Source: Burkholderiales bacterium (GTDB lineage: Bacteria; Pseudomonadota; Gammaproteobacteria; Burkholderiales; Casimicrobiaceae). Taken from it: a stretch of 64,000 bases of DNA. A program made the translations under genes and the position numbers. Below the pieces are notes generated by a model, which saw nothing but the letters and a program-made list of their open reading frames with translations, did no database searches and was not told the DNA's origin. Positions 17,817 through 26,841 of this stretch are shown piece by piece. Numbering within the stretch: position 1 is the stretch's first letter; every line of letters begins with the position of its first letter. Where the stretch lies: positions 62,001-126,000 of the forward strand of contig JAEUPL010000020.1 of assembly GCA_016790165.1 (NCBI GenBank). The letters are read 5' to 3'.

Positions 17817-19334
17817 ATGAGCCTCACCTTCAACACCGTTGGCGTCATTGGCGCTGGCACCATGGGCGCGGGCATCGCGCAGGTCGCCGCGCAAGCCGGT
17901 TGCGCCGTCAAGCTGTACGACGCCCGCGATGGGGCGGCGACCGCCGCCATCGCCAAAACCGGCGACACCCTCGCCGCGCTTGCGGCGAAAGGCAAGCTCA
18001 CGGCCGAAGCCGCCGCCGCCACCGTCGCGCGCATGAAGGCCGCGGTGGATCTCGCCGATTTCCACGACTGCGACCTCGTCATCGAAGCCATCGTCGAAGA
18101 CCTTGGTGCAAAGCAGGCGCTATTCAAATCGCTCGAAGGCATTTGCAGCGAGACCACTGTTCTCGGCACCAACACGTCGTCGATCTCGATCACGGCCATT
18201 GCCAACGGCCTCGCACGACCGCACAATGTCGTCGGCATGCATTTCTTCAACCCGGCGCCGCTGATGCCGCTGGTGGAGGTCGTGCGCGGTCATCTCACCG
18301 CGCCTGAGGCGGCGCAGCGCGTGGCCGATGCCGCGCTGGAGTGGAAGAAAACGCCGGTACCCTGCAAGAGCACCCCAGGATTCATCGCCAACCGCGTGGC
18401 ACGGCCCTATTACGGCGAGGCCTTCCGCGCACTTGAAAGCGGTGCTGCCGATGTCGCGACCATTGATCTCGTGATGCGCGAAGCGGGCGGTTTCAAGCTC
18501 GGCCCGTTCGAGCTGCTTGACCTGATCGGCCTTGACGTCAATCTCATGGTCACCAAGAGCGTGTGGAACGCCTACTATCAGGACAGCCGCTATCGCCCGA
18601 GTCTCACCCAGGAGGAAATGGTCGCCGGCGGCCTGTTCGGCCGCAAGAACGGTCGCGGCTTCTACCGTTATCCGGAGGGCGTACCCGCGGCGCCCGCCTC
18701 GCCAGACGGACCGAAGCCTACGATGGTGCAGGTGCTCACGGAATCCGGCGCCCTCGCTCCGCTGGTGGAGCGGATCAAGGCCGCCGGTATCAAAGTGCAA
18801 TCGCGCAAAGAGGAAGACCCGTTCGGCGCGGGCATGCTGCGTGCGGGCAACGCCACGATCTGCCTGACCGACGGGCGCACCGCCACGCAGGTGGCGTTTG
18901 AAGACGAAGTACCCAACGCGGTGACGCTCGACCTCTCGCGCAATTTCGCCACCACGAAACGTGTGGCGCTCGCCAAAGGCGACCTCACCACCGACGCCGC
19001 GCTGAAAGACGCCGTCGGCCTGTTCCGCGCGCTTGGCATTGACGTTTCGGTCGTCGACGATGTGCCGGGCCTGATCGCCGCGCGCACCATCGCCATGCTC
19101 GCCAACGAGGCAGCGGACGCCGTGGTGCAGGGCGTGGCCGACGCGGCGGGCGTGGACACCGCCATGAAACTCGGCCTCGGCCACCCGGAAGGGCCGCTGG
19201 CCACGGCGGATCGCATCGGCCTCACGCTGATCAATGCGATTCTGGTCAACCTGCAGGCGCACACTGGCGACGACCGTTATCGCCAGTCGATCCTGCTGCA
19301 ACGTAAAGGCTGGGCGGATGGACGGTTCCTCTGA
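17817..19334 (+). CDS. paaH: 3-hydroxyadipyl-CoA dehydrogenase PaaH
   Basis: A 505-residue NAD-dependent 3-hydroxyacyl-CoA dehydrogenase. The Rossmann motif VGVIGAGTMGAGIAQVAA is at residues 8-25, the catalytic-histidine phrase VGMHFFNPAPLMPLVE follows at about 140, and the two C-terminal helical domains are present, the second duplicated as in PaaH. It oxidises 3-hydroxyadipyl-CoA to 3-oxoadipyl-CoA. The 3' end overlaps paaI by 17 bp. The next-step thiolase PaaJ is not in this window. Confidence 0.92.
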   Translation: MSLTFNTVGVIGAGTMGAGIAQVAAQAGCAVKLYDARDGAATAAIAKTGDTLAALAAKGKLTAEAAAATVARMKAAVDLADFHDCDLVIEAIVEDLGAKQALFKSLEGICSETTVLGTNTSSISITAIANGLARPHNVVGMHFFNPAPLMPLVEVVRGHLTAPEAAQRVADAALEWKKTPVPCKSTPGFIANRVARPYYGEAFRALESGAADVATIDLVMREAGGFKLGPFELLDLIGLDVNLMVTKSVWNAYYQDSRYRPSLTQEEMVAGGLFGRKNGRGFYRYPEGVPAAPASPDGPKPTMVQVLTESGALAPLVERIKAAGIKVQSRKEEDPFGAGMLRAGNATICLTDGRTATQVAFEDEVPNAVTLDLSRNFATTKRVALAKGDLTTDAALKDAVGLFRALGIDVSVVDDVPGLIAARTIAMLANEAADAVVQGVADAAGVDTAMKLGLGHPEGPLATADRIGLTLINAILVNLQAHTGDDRYRQSILLQRKGWADGRFL

Positions 19335-19779
19335 TTCGCACGCGTCGAGCACGCCGACGCCCCGTCAAGTCGCCGACGCGATGTTTTCGCGCGACCACGC
19401 CGCGCGGGCCGCCGGCATGGTGGTGGAACAGGTGGCACTCGGCTCGGCGACCGTGACGATGACCGTGCGCCGCGATATGGTGAACGGCCACGACATCTGC
19501 CACGGCGGCTACATGGCGCTGCTCTGCGACACGGCGTTCGCCTACGCCTGCAACGCCTGCAACCAGAACACCGTCGCCAGCGGATTCTCGATTGAAATCC
19601 TCGCCCCGGCACGGCTCGGCGACACACTCGTGGCGATCGCCGTCGAGCAGGCCCAGCGCGGCCGTTCGGGCGTTTACGACATCAAACTGACCAACCAGGC
19701 TGGCGACATCATCGCCCTCTTCCGCGGCAAGAGCGCGCGGATTGCAGGCGAAGTGGTGCCGACGGCCGCGCACACATGA
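19318..19779 (+). CDS. paaI: Hotdog-fold thioesterase PaaI
   Basis: A 153-residue hotdog thioesterase. The start at 19318 lies inside the end of paaH. The motif NGHDICHGGYMALLCDTAFAYA matches PaaI, where the Asp acts as catalytic residue. PaaI hydrolyses ring-hydroxylated phenylacetyl-CoA thioesters and is thought to rescue stalled intermediates and free CoA. It is part of the plus-strand paaGHIK set. Confidence 0.92.
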   Translation: MDGSSDSHASSTPTPRQVADAMFSRDHAARAAGMVVEQVALGSATVTMTVRRDMVNGHDICHGGYMALLCDTAFAYACNACNQNTVASGFSIEILAPARLGDTLVAIAVEQAQRGRSGVYDIKLTNQAGDIIALFRGKSARIAGEVVPTAAHT

Positions 19780-19860
19780 CGTACCAGAATTGAGCGCCCG
19801 TCTCCCCCAAGGGGAGAGGGGATCGTGACACGGCCTGCGCCAATCTACGTTTGACGAATC

Positions 19861-21171
19861 ATGCCCACCAAAACGCCCACCCCACTCCACCCCATCGAAT
19901 CTGCCTCGCGCGATGAGATCGCTGCGCTTCAGTTGCAGCGGCTGAAATGGAGCCTGCGCCACGCCTACGACAACGTGCCGCATTACAAGCGCACGTTTGA
20001 TGCGAAGGGCGTGCATCCGGATGACCTGAAAACGCTGGCCGATCTGGCCAAGTTCCCGTTCACCAGCAAGGCGGATCTGCGCGAGAACTATCCGTTCGGG
20101 CTGTTCGCCGTGCCGCGCGACAAAGTGATGCGCATTCACGCATCCAGCGGAACCACGGGCAAGCCCACCGTCGTGGGTTACACCAAAAACGACATCGACG
20201 TCTGGGCCGATTGCGTGGCCCGCAGCATCCGCGCGAGCGGCGGCTGTCCCGGCGACATGGTGCATGTGGCGTATGGCTACGGCCTGTTCACGGGCGGCCT
20301 CGGCGCGCACTACGGCGCCGAGCGGCTAGGCTGCACGGTGGTGCCGATGAGTGGAGGCCAGAGCGAAAAGCAGGTGCAGCTCATCACCGACTTCAAGCCC
20401 GACATCATCATGGTGACGCCGAGCTACTGCCTCGCGCTCGCCGAAGAATTCGAGAAACAGGGCCTCGACCCCGCCAAATCGTCCCTCGCCATCGGCATCT
20501 TCGGCGCCGAGCCGTGGACCAATGCGATGCGGCAAGACATCGAAAAGCGCATGGGCATCGACGCCGTGGACATCTACGGCCTCTCGGAAGTGATGGGCCC
20601 GGGCGTCGCCAACGAATGCGTGGAGTCGAAAGATGGACCGGTGATCTGGGAGGATCACTTCTACCCCGAGATCATCGACCCGGCCACCGGCGAGGTGCTA
20701 CCCGACGGCAGCGAAGGCGAGCTCGTTTTCACCAGCCTGAGCAAAGAGGCGATGCCGGTGATCCGCTACCGCACCCGCGACCTCACCCAACTGCTGCCGC
20801 CCACCTCACGCAGCATGCGCCGCATGGCGAAGATCACCGGCCGCTCCGACGACATGATGATCATCCGTGGCGTCAATGTGTTCCCGTCGCAGATCGAAGA
20901 GCTGATCCTGCGCCAGCCCGACCTTGCACCACATTACCAGTGCGTCATCACCCGCCCCGGCCATCTCGACGAACTGACGGTGCGCGTGGAAACCACACTG
21001 CGCTTCGTACACGCCGGCGCGGACGCCCGAAACGCCGTCGCCCGCAAGCTCGGCGAGGACATCAAGAACCTGATCGGCGTCAGCGCACACATCGAACTGG
21101 GCGATCCGGGCGCGATTGAACGCAGCTTGGGCAAGGCCAAGCGGGTGGTGGACAAGCGGGCGATGGGGTAG
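19861..21171 (+). CDS. paaK: Phenylacetate-CoA ligase PaaK
   Basis: A 436-residue adenylate-forming ligase. The AMP-binding loop HASSGTTGKPTVVGYT is at about residue 97; later motifs are YGLSEVMGPGVANEC and the hinge region IRYRTRDLTQ. PaaK activates phenylacetate to phenylacetyl-CoA with ATP, the entry step of the pathway. An 81-bp gap follows paaI; it contains a short CTCCCC/GGGGAG hairpin without a T run, so read-through is likely. Confidence 0.95.
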   Translation: MPTKTPTPLHPIESASRDEIAALQLQRLKWSLRHAYDNVPHYKRTFDAKGVHPDDLKTLADLAKFPFTSKADLRENYPFGLFAVPRDKVMRIHASSGTTGKPTVVGYTKNDIDVWADCVARSIRASGGCPGDMVHVAYGYGLFTGGLGAHYGAERLGCTVVPMSGGQSEKQVQLITDFKPDIIMVTPSYCLALAEEFEKQGLDPAKSSLAIGIFGAEPWTNAMRQDIEKRMGIDAVDIYGLSEVMGPGVANECVESKDGPVIWEDHFYPEIIDPATGEVLPDGSEGELVFTSLSKEAMPVIRYRTRDLTQLLPPTSRSMRRMAKITGRSDDMMIIRGVNVFPSQIEELILRQPDLAPHYQCVITRPGHLDELTVRVETTLRFVHAGADARNAVARKLGEDIKNLIGVSAHIELGDPGAIERSLGKAKRVVDKRAMG

Positions 21172-21283
21172 CGCCCATCAGCACTGAGCAAAACGCACTG
21201 CCCGTAGCTCTTGAGCTCGATTAGAGAAGACTCGACCATTGTCGAGAGCAACTCCCGCGGGCGCACCAAGTATTGATTTGATC

Positions 21284-21820
21284 ATGTCGCTCGTGCCACG
21301 TGCTCTGTATAGATTTCGACAACTTCTCGTGCAACTGGGGCTTGCAGCCAGCATCAGTCTTCTCCTCGCTGCGACATGGGTTGCGGGTTCATTTGCACTA
21401 GTTGCCGCTGTAGAGGCGTTCGGAGGACACGAGCTTTCACAGCGACTTCCATGCTACGGTTGTGTTCACGTGCTAGAGGAAGTGGCCGAAGGAACGTACG
21501 ACCCGCTAAGCGACGTGCTCTTCTACGTTGAACCGACGCTGGTAAGTGTGTTGTCGTTCGGCGTCTTAACGATTCTCGCTACACGGCGACTGCCGTTGCT
21601 GACGCTCAAAGTCGCTCTCGTATCCGTATTGCTTGCGTTGCTACTCCGGACGTGGTTTGCACCATTGATTTTTGATAGCCACTACCCGGCGAGAATGCGC
21701 CTGGCGTTCGCGGTTGAAATGGCGATTTACACGGCCGCATCGCTAGCCGGTTTTCTGCACGCGCGATACGCTGCGGCACGACAATCTTCGCGCTTGCGAA
21801 ACAACACCGTAGGGCAGTAG
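21284..21820 (+). CDS. Four-helix membrane protein of unknown function
   Basis: A 178-residue protein with four hydrophobic segments (about residues 15-45, 82-105, 108-133 and 140-163). A loop after the first helix has two close cysteines (LPCYGCVHV) and several acidic residues. I do not recognise the family. The start at ATG 21284 is preferred over an upstream in-frame start. Base composition looks less GC-rich than the paa genes beside it, which may indicate recent acquisition. It stands alone after paaK. Confidence 0.5.
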   Translation: MSLVPRALYRFRQLLVQLGLAASISLLLAATWVAGSFALVAAVEAFGGHELSQRLPCYGCVHVLEEVAEGTYDPLSDVLFYVEPTLVSVLSFGVLTILATRRLPLLTLKVALVSVLLALLLRTWFAPLIFDSHYPARMRLAFAVEMAIYTAASLAGFLHARYAAARQSSRLRNNTVGQ

Positions 21821-21916
21821 GGCGGGGCGCTCGCGGTCCCGCCGCACGTGGTGGGAGCCGGTGACGGGTGAGATAGCTTGGCGGTCGCGTCAAGGCCGAA
21901 CTGCAAGCTAGCGCAG

Positions 21917-21994
21917 CCTCGATGCAACGAAGTGGAATCGAGGGCCAACGGTGGCGACCTACACCTGCCTCGATTCCGCTTCGCTGCGTCGCGG
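21917..21994. repeat. Inverted pair of a 27-bp repeat
   Basis: Two copies of CCTCGATTCCGCTTCGCTGC-type sequence in opposite orientation, at 21917-21943 and 21968-21994, separated by 24 bp. A third copy is at 25120-25146. The pair can form a long hairpin in the gap between the membrane-protein gene and the convergent MGMT-like gene. Confidence 0.75.
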
Positions 21995-22023
21995 CGACGG
22001 AGTCACACCGGCCGGTGCGCGCG

Positions 22024-22437
22024 TTACGCTGCTTCCGTGTCGCGCTGATGCGCGATCCAGTCCGGGCCACAGCGCAGCTTGCGAGCTAACTCGGACTTGG
22101 GGTCAACCGCGCGCCAAAACGGGGTCACGGCACTGAGCTTGGCACCGGCGTCAATCTCGTCCCACGCGGCCTCGGCTGCGATGCGCAGAAAAATGCTCGT
22201 CGTCAGCGGGCACGCCGCCTGAGCACCGCGCGCCTCCGCTAGCGCAAGACGTAGCGCGGGCACGGTAATTGTGTGGCCTGACGGGACGTGATCTCGCAGC
22301 CAGGCAGCGAGCTCTCTGGGCGACGAAATCAGCATGCGCGTCCCCGCCGGGATGCCAGCGAACGGTTTGTCCGTCAGCTCGATGTGCGGCTCCGGTGCGT
22401 TCATCTTTTCCGCCCAGGTTTTTGCCTTACGCGCCAC
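22024..22437 (-). CDS. MGMT-family (alkyltransferase-like) protein
   Basis: A 137-residue protein. The middle resembles small MGMT-like proteins: MLISSPRELAAWLRDHVPSG, then ITVPALRLALAEARGAQAACPLTT, then IDAGAKLSAVTPFWR. A Cys is present in the ACPLTT phrase, but the classic PCHR active-site motif of O6-alkylguanine transferases is absent. The function is therefore uncertain; nucleic-acid binding is plausible. It lies 17 bp after the CobW gene on the same strand. Confidence 0.55.
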   Translation of the reverse strand: MARKAKTWAEKMNAPEPHIELTDKPFAGIPAGTRMLISSPRELAAWLRDHVPSGHTITVPALRLALAEARGAQAACPLTTSIFLRIAAEAAWDEIDAGAKLSAVTPFWRAVDPKSELARKLRCGPDWIAHQRDTEAA

Positions 22438-22454
22438 GTGTAATCACCTCGCAA

Positions 22455-23546
22455 CTAGCCGGCCTGCCCCTGCGCATACGCCTTTGGATCATCGGGCGTT
22501 TCGTTGGTGGCGAAGCAGTCTTCGAACAGCTCGCGGAACAAGGCCTCCGGCAGCTTGCGACCGATAAAGACGATGGTGCTTTCCTTTTTCGCACCTTCCG
22601 GCCACTCGCTGGCGAAGTCAAACCCTGCCATCATGTGCACGCCCTGGAACACCACGCGGCGCGGCTCGCCTTTGATGTAGAGGATGCCCTTGTAGCGCAG
22701 CATCTGCTCGCCATAGAGGTTGATCAGCGAGCCGATGTAACGATCCACCTTGCGCACGTCGAGCGGCTTCTCGCTCTTGATGACGAAGCTGTGCACCTCG
22801 TCGTGGTGCTCATGGTCGTCGCTGGTCAGAAAATCCGGCTGGATTTCGAGGATCGCGTTCAGGTTGAAGCCACGAATGTCGAGCAACTCCTGAATCGGCG
22901 TTTCGCCGAAGTGCACCTTCTTGATCGGGGCGCGCACATTAAGCTTGCGAAGGCGCTCCATGAGCTGTTGCGTTTCTTCTTCAGCCGTGACGTCCGTTTT
23001 TGACACCAGCAGACGATCCGCGAACGCCACCTGCTGCTGCGCCTCGCTGAAGTCCTTGAGCTGCGTGAGGCCGTGCTTGGCATCCACCACCGTCACCACG
23101 GCATCGAGCAGATAGCGCTCGTTGACCTTTTCGTCGGCGAAGAAGGTTTGCGCGACCGGCGCCGGGTCGGCCATGCCGGTCGTCTCGATGATGACGCGGC
23201 TGAAATTGAACTCGCCTTTACTGCGGCGCTTGTAGAGACTGTTGAGAATGCGAATCAAATCGCCACGCACAGTGCAGCAGATGCAGCCGTTGTTCATCTC
23301 AACGATCTGCTCCTTGGTGTCGGCCAGAATCTCGTTGTCGACACCCTCTTCGCCAAACTCGTTCTCGATCACGGCGATCTTTTCGCCGTGGTTCTCCTTG
23401 AGAATTCGATTCAACAGCGTGGTCTTGCCGGCACCCAGAAACCCGGTCAGGATGGTGACGGGGATCGGGTCGTCGGTTGGCTCGGCGCCCCAGGATTGGG
23501 CTTCTTTTTCGGCGGCTTTTTTGGCGGCGTCGGCTTTGGTCGACAT
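22455..23546 (-). CDS. CobW / COG0523 family metallochaperone GTPase
   Basis: A 363-residue G3E GTPase. The P-loop GFLGAGKTTLL is at residues 35-45 and the metal-binding motif GCICCTVRGDL follows at about 88; the Walker B-like ENEFGEEGVD lies between. The C-terminal CobW_C domain is present and a HEHHDEVH His-rich segment precedes it. Such proteins deliver Zn or other metals to target enzymes. The N-terminal 25 residues are charged and probably disordered. No Zur-like operator was recognised. Confidence 0.88.
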   Translation of the reverse strand: MSTKADAAKKAAEKEAQSWGAEPTDDPIPVTILTGFLGAGKTTLLNRILKENHGEKIAVIENEFGEEGVDNEILADTKEQIVEMNNGCICCTVRGDLIRILNSLYKRRSKGEFNFSRVIIETTGMADPAPVAQTFFADEKVNERYLLDAVVTVVDAKHGLTQLKDFSEAQQQVAFADRLLVSKTDVTAEEETQQLMERLRKLNVRAPIKKVHFGETPIQELLDIRGFNLNAILEIQPDFLTSDDHEHHDEVHSFVIKSEKPLDVRKVDRYIGSLINLYGEQMLRYKGILYIKGEPRRVVFQGVHMMAGFDFASEWPEGAKKESTIVFIGRKLPEALFRELFEDCFATNETPDDPKAYAQGQAG

Positions 23547-23622
23547 GGACAGTGCTTCTTGTGCTTCAATGCAGGGAAGCCTTGAATTTTAGGGCGCACG
23601 CGTCTTTCTCAATTCGCCCACC

Positions 23623-25098
23623 GTGAATCCGATCGTTCCGCCCCTGAAAGTGTTTGCCGAGCCGCTGCTGCGCAGCGCAGACATCCGCCGCGTGGAGGCG
23701 CAAAACGCGCATGTCGATCTGATGCGGCGCGCGGGGAAGGCAGCGGCCGAATTTCTCAGTGAACGATGCACCAAGCGTGACAAGATCGCACTCGTCGCCG
23801 GGCCGGGCAACAACGGGGGCGACGCGTTCGCATGCGCAGCCGACCTCCAGGCAACCGGCTTCCAGCCCGTCGTGATCGTCACCGGAGACGGCGACCGGCT
23901 GCCCGCCGACGCCGCGCAGGCACGCCAGCGTGCGGTGGACACGAGGGTGCGTATCGAACGCTCACTGGACGCGCTGTCCGGGGCACGCTGGATCGTTGAC
24001 GGCCTGTTCGGTATCGGTCTGAAACGGCCGCTGGATGCAAGCTACCGGGCCGTCGTGCAGGCAGTCGCGGATGCCAGGCGCGATGGCGCGTGTGTGCTCG
24101 CGCTCGACGTGCCCAGCGGCATCGACGCCGACACCGGCGCACTAGTCGGCGATTGCGCGGTCACCGCCGACCACACCCTCACCTTCATCGCGGGCAAGCC
24201 GGGCTTGTTCACCGGCCCCGCGCTCGACTACGCGGGCCGCGTGCACGTCTCCACACTCGGACTGGACACGCCGGCCGATACCGCGATCTCCACCTATGGC
24301 CTCGAACAGGCGCAGTCGTCGCTTCGACGCCTCCGCGCCAACGAACACAAGGGCAGCCGTGGCACGCTGGGCATCATCGGCGGCGCCAGCGGCATGCTGG
24401 GCGCCGCGCTTCTGGCCAGCCGCGCCGCCATGCGCATGGGCGCGGGCAAGGTGAAAGTGGGCTGGCTGGCCGATCCGCATCCGCAGGTCGATCCACACAT
24501 GCCCGAGGTGATGATGCGCGGCGCCCGTGATACCGCGGCGCTGGACGACTGCACGGTATGGGTCGTCGGTTGCGGCATGGGCCAAAGTGCCGCCGCGAAG
24601 CGCCTGCTGACGAGCGCGTTGAAGCGCGATGTACCGCTATTGCTGGATGCCGATGCGCTCAACCTGCTCGCGCTTTCCGCGTCGTTGCAGCGGGCCGTCG
24701 CCGCGCGAACTGCGGGCACCGTGATCACGCCGCACCCGGCTGAGGCGGCACGCATTCTCGGCGCAACGACAAGCGACGTTCAGCGCGACCGGCTGCAGGC
24801 GGCGCGTGCACTCGCGGCGCGGTTGAATTGCGTTGCCGTATTGAAAGGTGCGGGAACGGTTGTCGACGATGGGCGCCACGCAACAATCAATACCACGGGC
24901 AATCCGCTGCTGGCCACGGCAGGCACCGGCGACGTCCTCGCCGGTGTGATTGGCGCACTGATGGCGCAGGGTTATCCGGTTGCGGACGCAGCCCGCATGG
25001 GCGTTGCGCTACACGGCGCGGCGGCGGACGCGCTTGCGGTGCGAGGCGTCAAACGCGCGGTCGCCGGTGACATCGTCGTCGAGTTCGCGGTGCTGTAG
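23623..25098 (+). CDS. nnr: Bifunctional NAD(P)H-hydrate epimerase / ADP-dependent dehydratase
   Basis: A 491-residue fusion with a GTG start. Residues 1-215 are the epimerase (YjeF_N) with AGPGNNGGDAFACAADL. Residues 230-491 are the dehydratase (carbohydrate kinase) with HKGSRGTLGIIGGASGMLGA and the ATP/ADP-loop phrase NPLLATAGTGDVLAGV. It repairs damaged NAD(P)H hydrates. It is divergent from the cobW gene, with 76 bp between the two starts. Confidence 0.92.
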   Translation: MNPIVPPLKVFAEPLLRSADIRRVEAQNAHVDLMRRAGKAAAEFLSERCTKRDKIALVAGPGNNGGDAFACAADLQATGFQPVVIVTGDGDRLPADAAQARQRAVDTRVRIERSLDALSGARWIVDGLFGIGLKRPLDASYRAVVQAVADARRDGACVLALDVPSGIDADTGALVGDCAVTADHTLTFIAGKPGLFTGPALDYAGRVHVSTLGLDTPADTAISTYGLEQAQSSLRRLRANEHKGSRGTLGIIGGASGMLGAALLASRAAMRMGAGKVKVGWLADPHPQVDPHMPEVMMRGARDTAALDDCTVWVVGCGMGQSAAAKRLLTSALKRDVPLLLDADALNLLALSASLQRAVAARTAGTVITPHPAEAARILGATTSDVQRDRLQAARALAARLNCVAVLKGAGTVVDDGRHATINTTGNPLLATAGTGDVLAGVIGALMAQGYPVADAARMGVALHGAAADALAVRGVKRAVAGDIVVEFAVL

Positions 25099-25119
25099 GT
25101 GCCAGCGGAGCATCTGTCG

Positions 25120-25146
25120 CCGCGATGCAGCGAAGCGGAATCGAGG
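25120..25146 (+). repeat. Third copy of the 27-bp repeat
   Basis: It has CGATGCAGCGAAGCGGAATC within a 27-bp match to the inverted pair at 21917-21994. It lies between the NAD(P)HX repair gene and the vapB promoter. Confidence 0.7.
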
Positions 25147-25180
25147 CTACTCGCTGCAGGGCATGGAACGACACGCAGCA

Positions 25181-25209
25181 ATGTGTATAATTCTAAATTA
25201 AGTACACAT
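25181..25209 (+). promoter_or_regulatory. vapBC promoter and operator-like inverted repeat
   Basis: A perfect 7-bp inverted repeat (ATGTGTA / TACACAT) with a 15-bp AT-rich spacer ends 14 bp before the vapB ATG. A TATAAT -10 box lies at 25186-25191 inside the left arm and spacer; the -35 is not clear. The arrangement fits autoregulation by a VapBC complex. Confidence 0.6.
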
Positions 25210-25223
25210 CATTCAGCGAAGCT

Positions 25224-25418
25224 ATGCGCACCAACATTGTGATTGACGACACGCTGATGAAGCAAACCCTGCGCGCAACCGGTCTGCGCACCAAGCGTGA
25301 GGCCGTTGAGCTCGGGTTGCGCACACTGGTGTTGCTCAAACAACAGGCCGATCTGCGCAGACTTCGAGGCAAACTTTCGTGGGAAGGCGATCTCGAAGCG
25401 GATCGCAACAAGCGGTGA
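25224..25418 (+). CDS. vapB: Antitoxin VapB
   Basis: A 64-residue protein. The N-terminal ribbon-helix-helix reads MRTNIVIDDTLMKQTLRATG followed by KREAVELGLRTLVLL, typical of VapB antitoxins. The C-terminal part (WEGDLEADRNKR) would wrap the toxin. The stop overlaps the toxin start (GTGA). Confidence 0.9.
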   Translation: MRTNIVIDDTLMKQTLRATGLRTKREAVELGLRTLVLLKQQADLRRLRGKLSWEGDLEADRNKR

Positions 25419-25804
25419 TTCTGGTCGATTCCTCGGTCTGGATCGACTACTTTCGGGGGACGACAAGCGACGAAGCAAATCGCCTGGACTCGATGCTTGA
25501 CTCGGAACGTATCGTCGTCGGCGACATTATTCTGGCCGAAGTATTGCGCGGATTTTCGGTCGACAAGCACTTCAACGACGCCAGGCGGTTACTGCTTCGG
25601 TTGGAACAAACGTCACTCGGCGGTACCGAACTGGCAGTAGATGCGGCGACGAAGTGCCGATTCCTGCGCGCTCGCGGCATTACCGTACGCGGTACTGTTG
25701 ACGCCCTGATCGCAACCTACTGCATGAGGCACGAAGTCGCACTGCTAACGCGCGATCGCGACTTCCTGCCGTTTGCCGAGCATTTTGGATTAATGCTTGC
25801 GTGA
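25415..25804 (+). CDS. vapC: Toxin VapC (PIN-domain ribonuclease)
   Basis: A 129-residue PIN-domain protein starting at the GTG that overlaps the vapB stop; an earlier in-frame start lies inside vapB. The conserved acidic residues are present: Asp in VDSSVWIDYF, Glu in LAEVLRG, Asp in GTVDALIA and Asp in TRDRDF. VapC toxins are Mg-dependent endoribonucleases, often acting on initiator tRNA. With vapB it forms a complete type II toxin-antitoxin module. Confidence 0.92.
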   Translation: MILVDSSVWIDYFRGTTSDEANRLDSMLDSERIVVGDIILAEVLRGFSVDKHFNDARRLLLRLEQTSLGGTELAVDAATKCRFLRARGITVRGTVDALIATYCMRHEVALLTRDRDFLPFAEHFGLMLA

Positions 25805-25836
25805 ACACTGACGCGCCGACGCGTCACGACCCCCAA

Positions 25837-26811
25837 CTACGGCACCAGAATCACCCCACCCACCGTCTTCCGCGCTTCGAGGTCACGATGCGCCTGCGCG
25901 GCGTCAGCGAGAGAGTACGTCTGGCGGGCGGCGAGGTCGATCTTGCCGTCCTTCATCATGTTGAAGACGTTGTTGGCCATTTCCTCGGTGGTAGCGCGGC
26001 TGCTGGTGTAGGCCATGAGCGTCTGCCGAGTCACGTAAAGTGATCCCTTGGCGGCGAGGATGCCGAGATCAACGCCGGTCACCGGGCCGGACGAATTGCC
26101 AAAGCTGACCATCAGGCCGAGCGGTTGCAGGCAGTCGAGCGAGGCGGGCCAGGTGTCCTTGCCCACGCTGTCGTAGACCACGGGCACCTTTTTTCCACCC
26201 GTGATTTCTTTCACCCGCTCGACAAAGTTTTCGGTGTTGTAGTTAATGACGTGCTTGCAGCCGTGGTCGAGTGCGAGCTTGCCCTTGTCCTCGCTGCCGA
26301 CGGTGCCAATCATGTTGACGCCGATGGCGCGGCACCACTGGGCAGCGATCAGGCCCACCCCACCGGCCGCCGCGTGGAACAGGATGGTGTCACCCGGCTT
26401 GCATTTGTAGGTGCGATTGAGCAGGTATTCGACGGTCATCGCACGCAGGAAGCCCGCTGCGATGTGTTGTTCGCTGACGTGCTGCGGCAGTTTGATCAGC
26501 ACGCTCGCTGGCAGGTTGCGCTCGCTGGCGTAGCCGCCGAGCGGGCCGTCGCAATACACCACGCGATCACCTGGCGCGACCACAGTGACGCCCTCGCCCA
26601 CGGCCTCGACAATGCCCGCGCCCTCCTTGCCGATGCCGGACGGCAGCGGCACCTTGTAAAGCCCGGTGCGGTGGTAGGTGTCGATAAAGTTGACACCGAT
26701 GGCACTGTGGCGGACGCGCGCCTCACCGGGGCCGGGTGGCGGCAGATCAACCGACTCGTATTTGAGAACGTCCGGCGAGCCGGTTTCATGAAAGCGGATT
26801 GCGTGTGCCAT
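25837..26811 (-). CDS. NADPH:quinone oxidoreductase (zinc-free MDR family)
   Basis: A 324-residue medium-chain dehydrogenase/reductase, close to E. coli QorA in length. It has NFIDTYHRTGLYKVPLPSGIG near residue 45 and the NADPH-binding phrase FHAAAGGVGLIAAQW. The cysteines and histidines that bind zinc in alcohol dehydrogenases are missing, as expected for quinone reductases. It is followed on the same strand by no close partner and lies 30 bp after crcB. Confidence 0.88.
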   Translation of the reverse strand: MAHAIRFHETGSPDVLKYESVDLPPPGPGEARVRHSAIGVNFIDTYHRTGLYKVPLPSGIGKEGAGIVEAVGEGVTVVAPGDRVVYCDGPLGGYASERNLPASVLIKLPQHVSEQHIAAGFLRAMTVEYLLNRTYKCKPGDTILFHAAAGGVGLIAAQWCRAIGVNMIGTVGSEDKGKLALDHGCKHVINYNTENFVERVKEITGGKKVPVVYDSVGKDTWPASLDCLQPLGLMVSFGNSSGPVTGVDLGILAAKGSLYVTRQTLMAYTSSRATTEEMANNVFNMMKDGKIDLAARQTYSLADAAQAHRDLEARKTVGGVILVP

Positions 26812-26841
26812 GTTTCACCTCATCTTGCTGCAAACGAAAAC

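Noticed and set aside
18120..19352. 410-codon minus-strand frame opposite paaH
   Set aside because: Lies entirely over paaH; low-complexity His/Arg/Val content and no motif.
19801..19817. CTCCCC/GGGGAG hairpin between paaI and paaK as a terminator
   Set aside because: No T run follows and the genes belong to one pathway, so termination is not supported.
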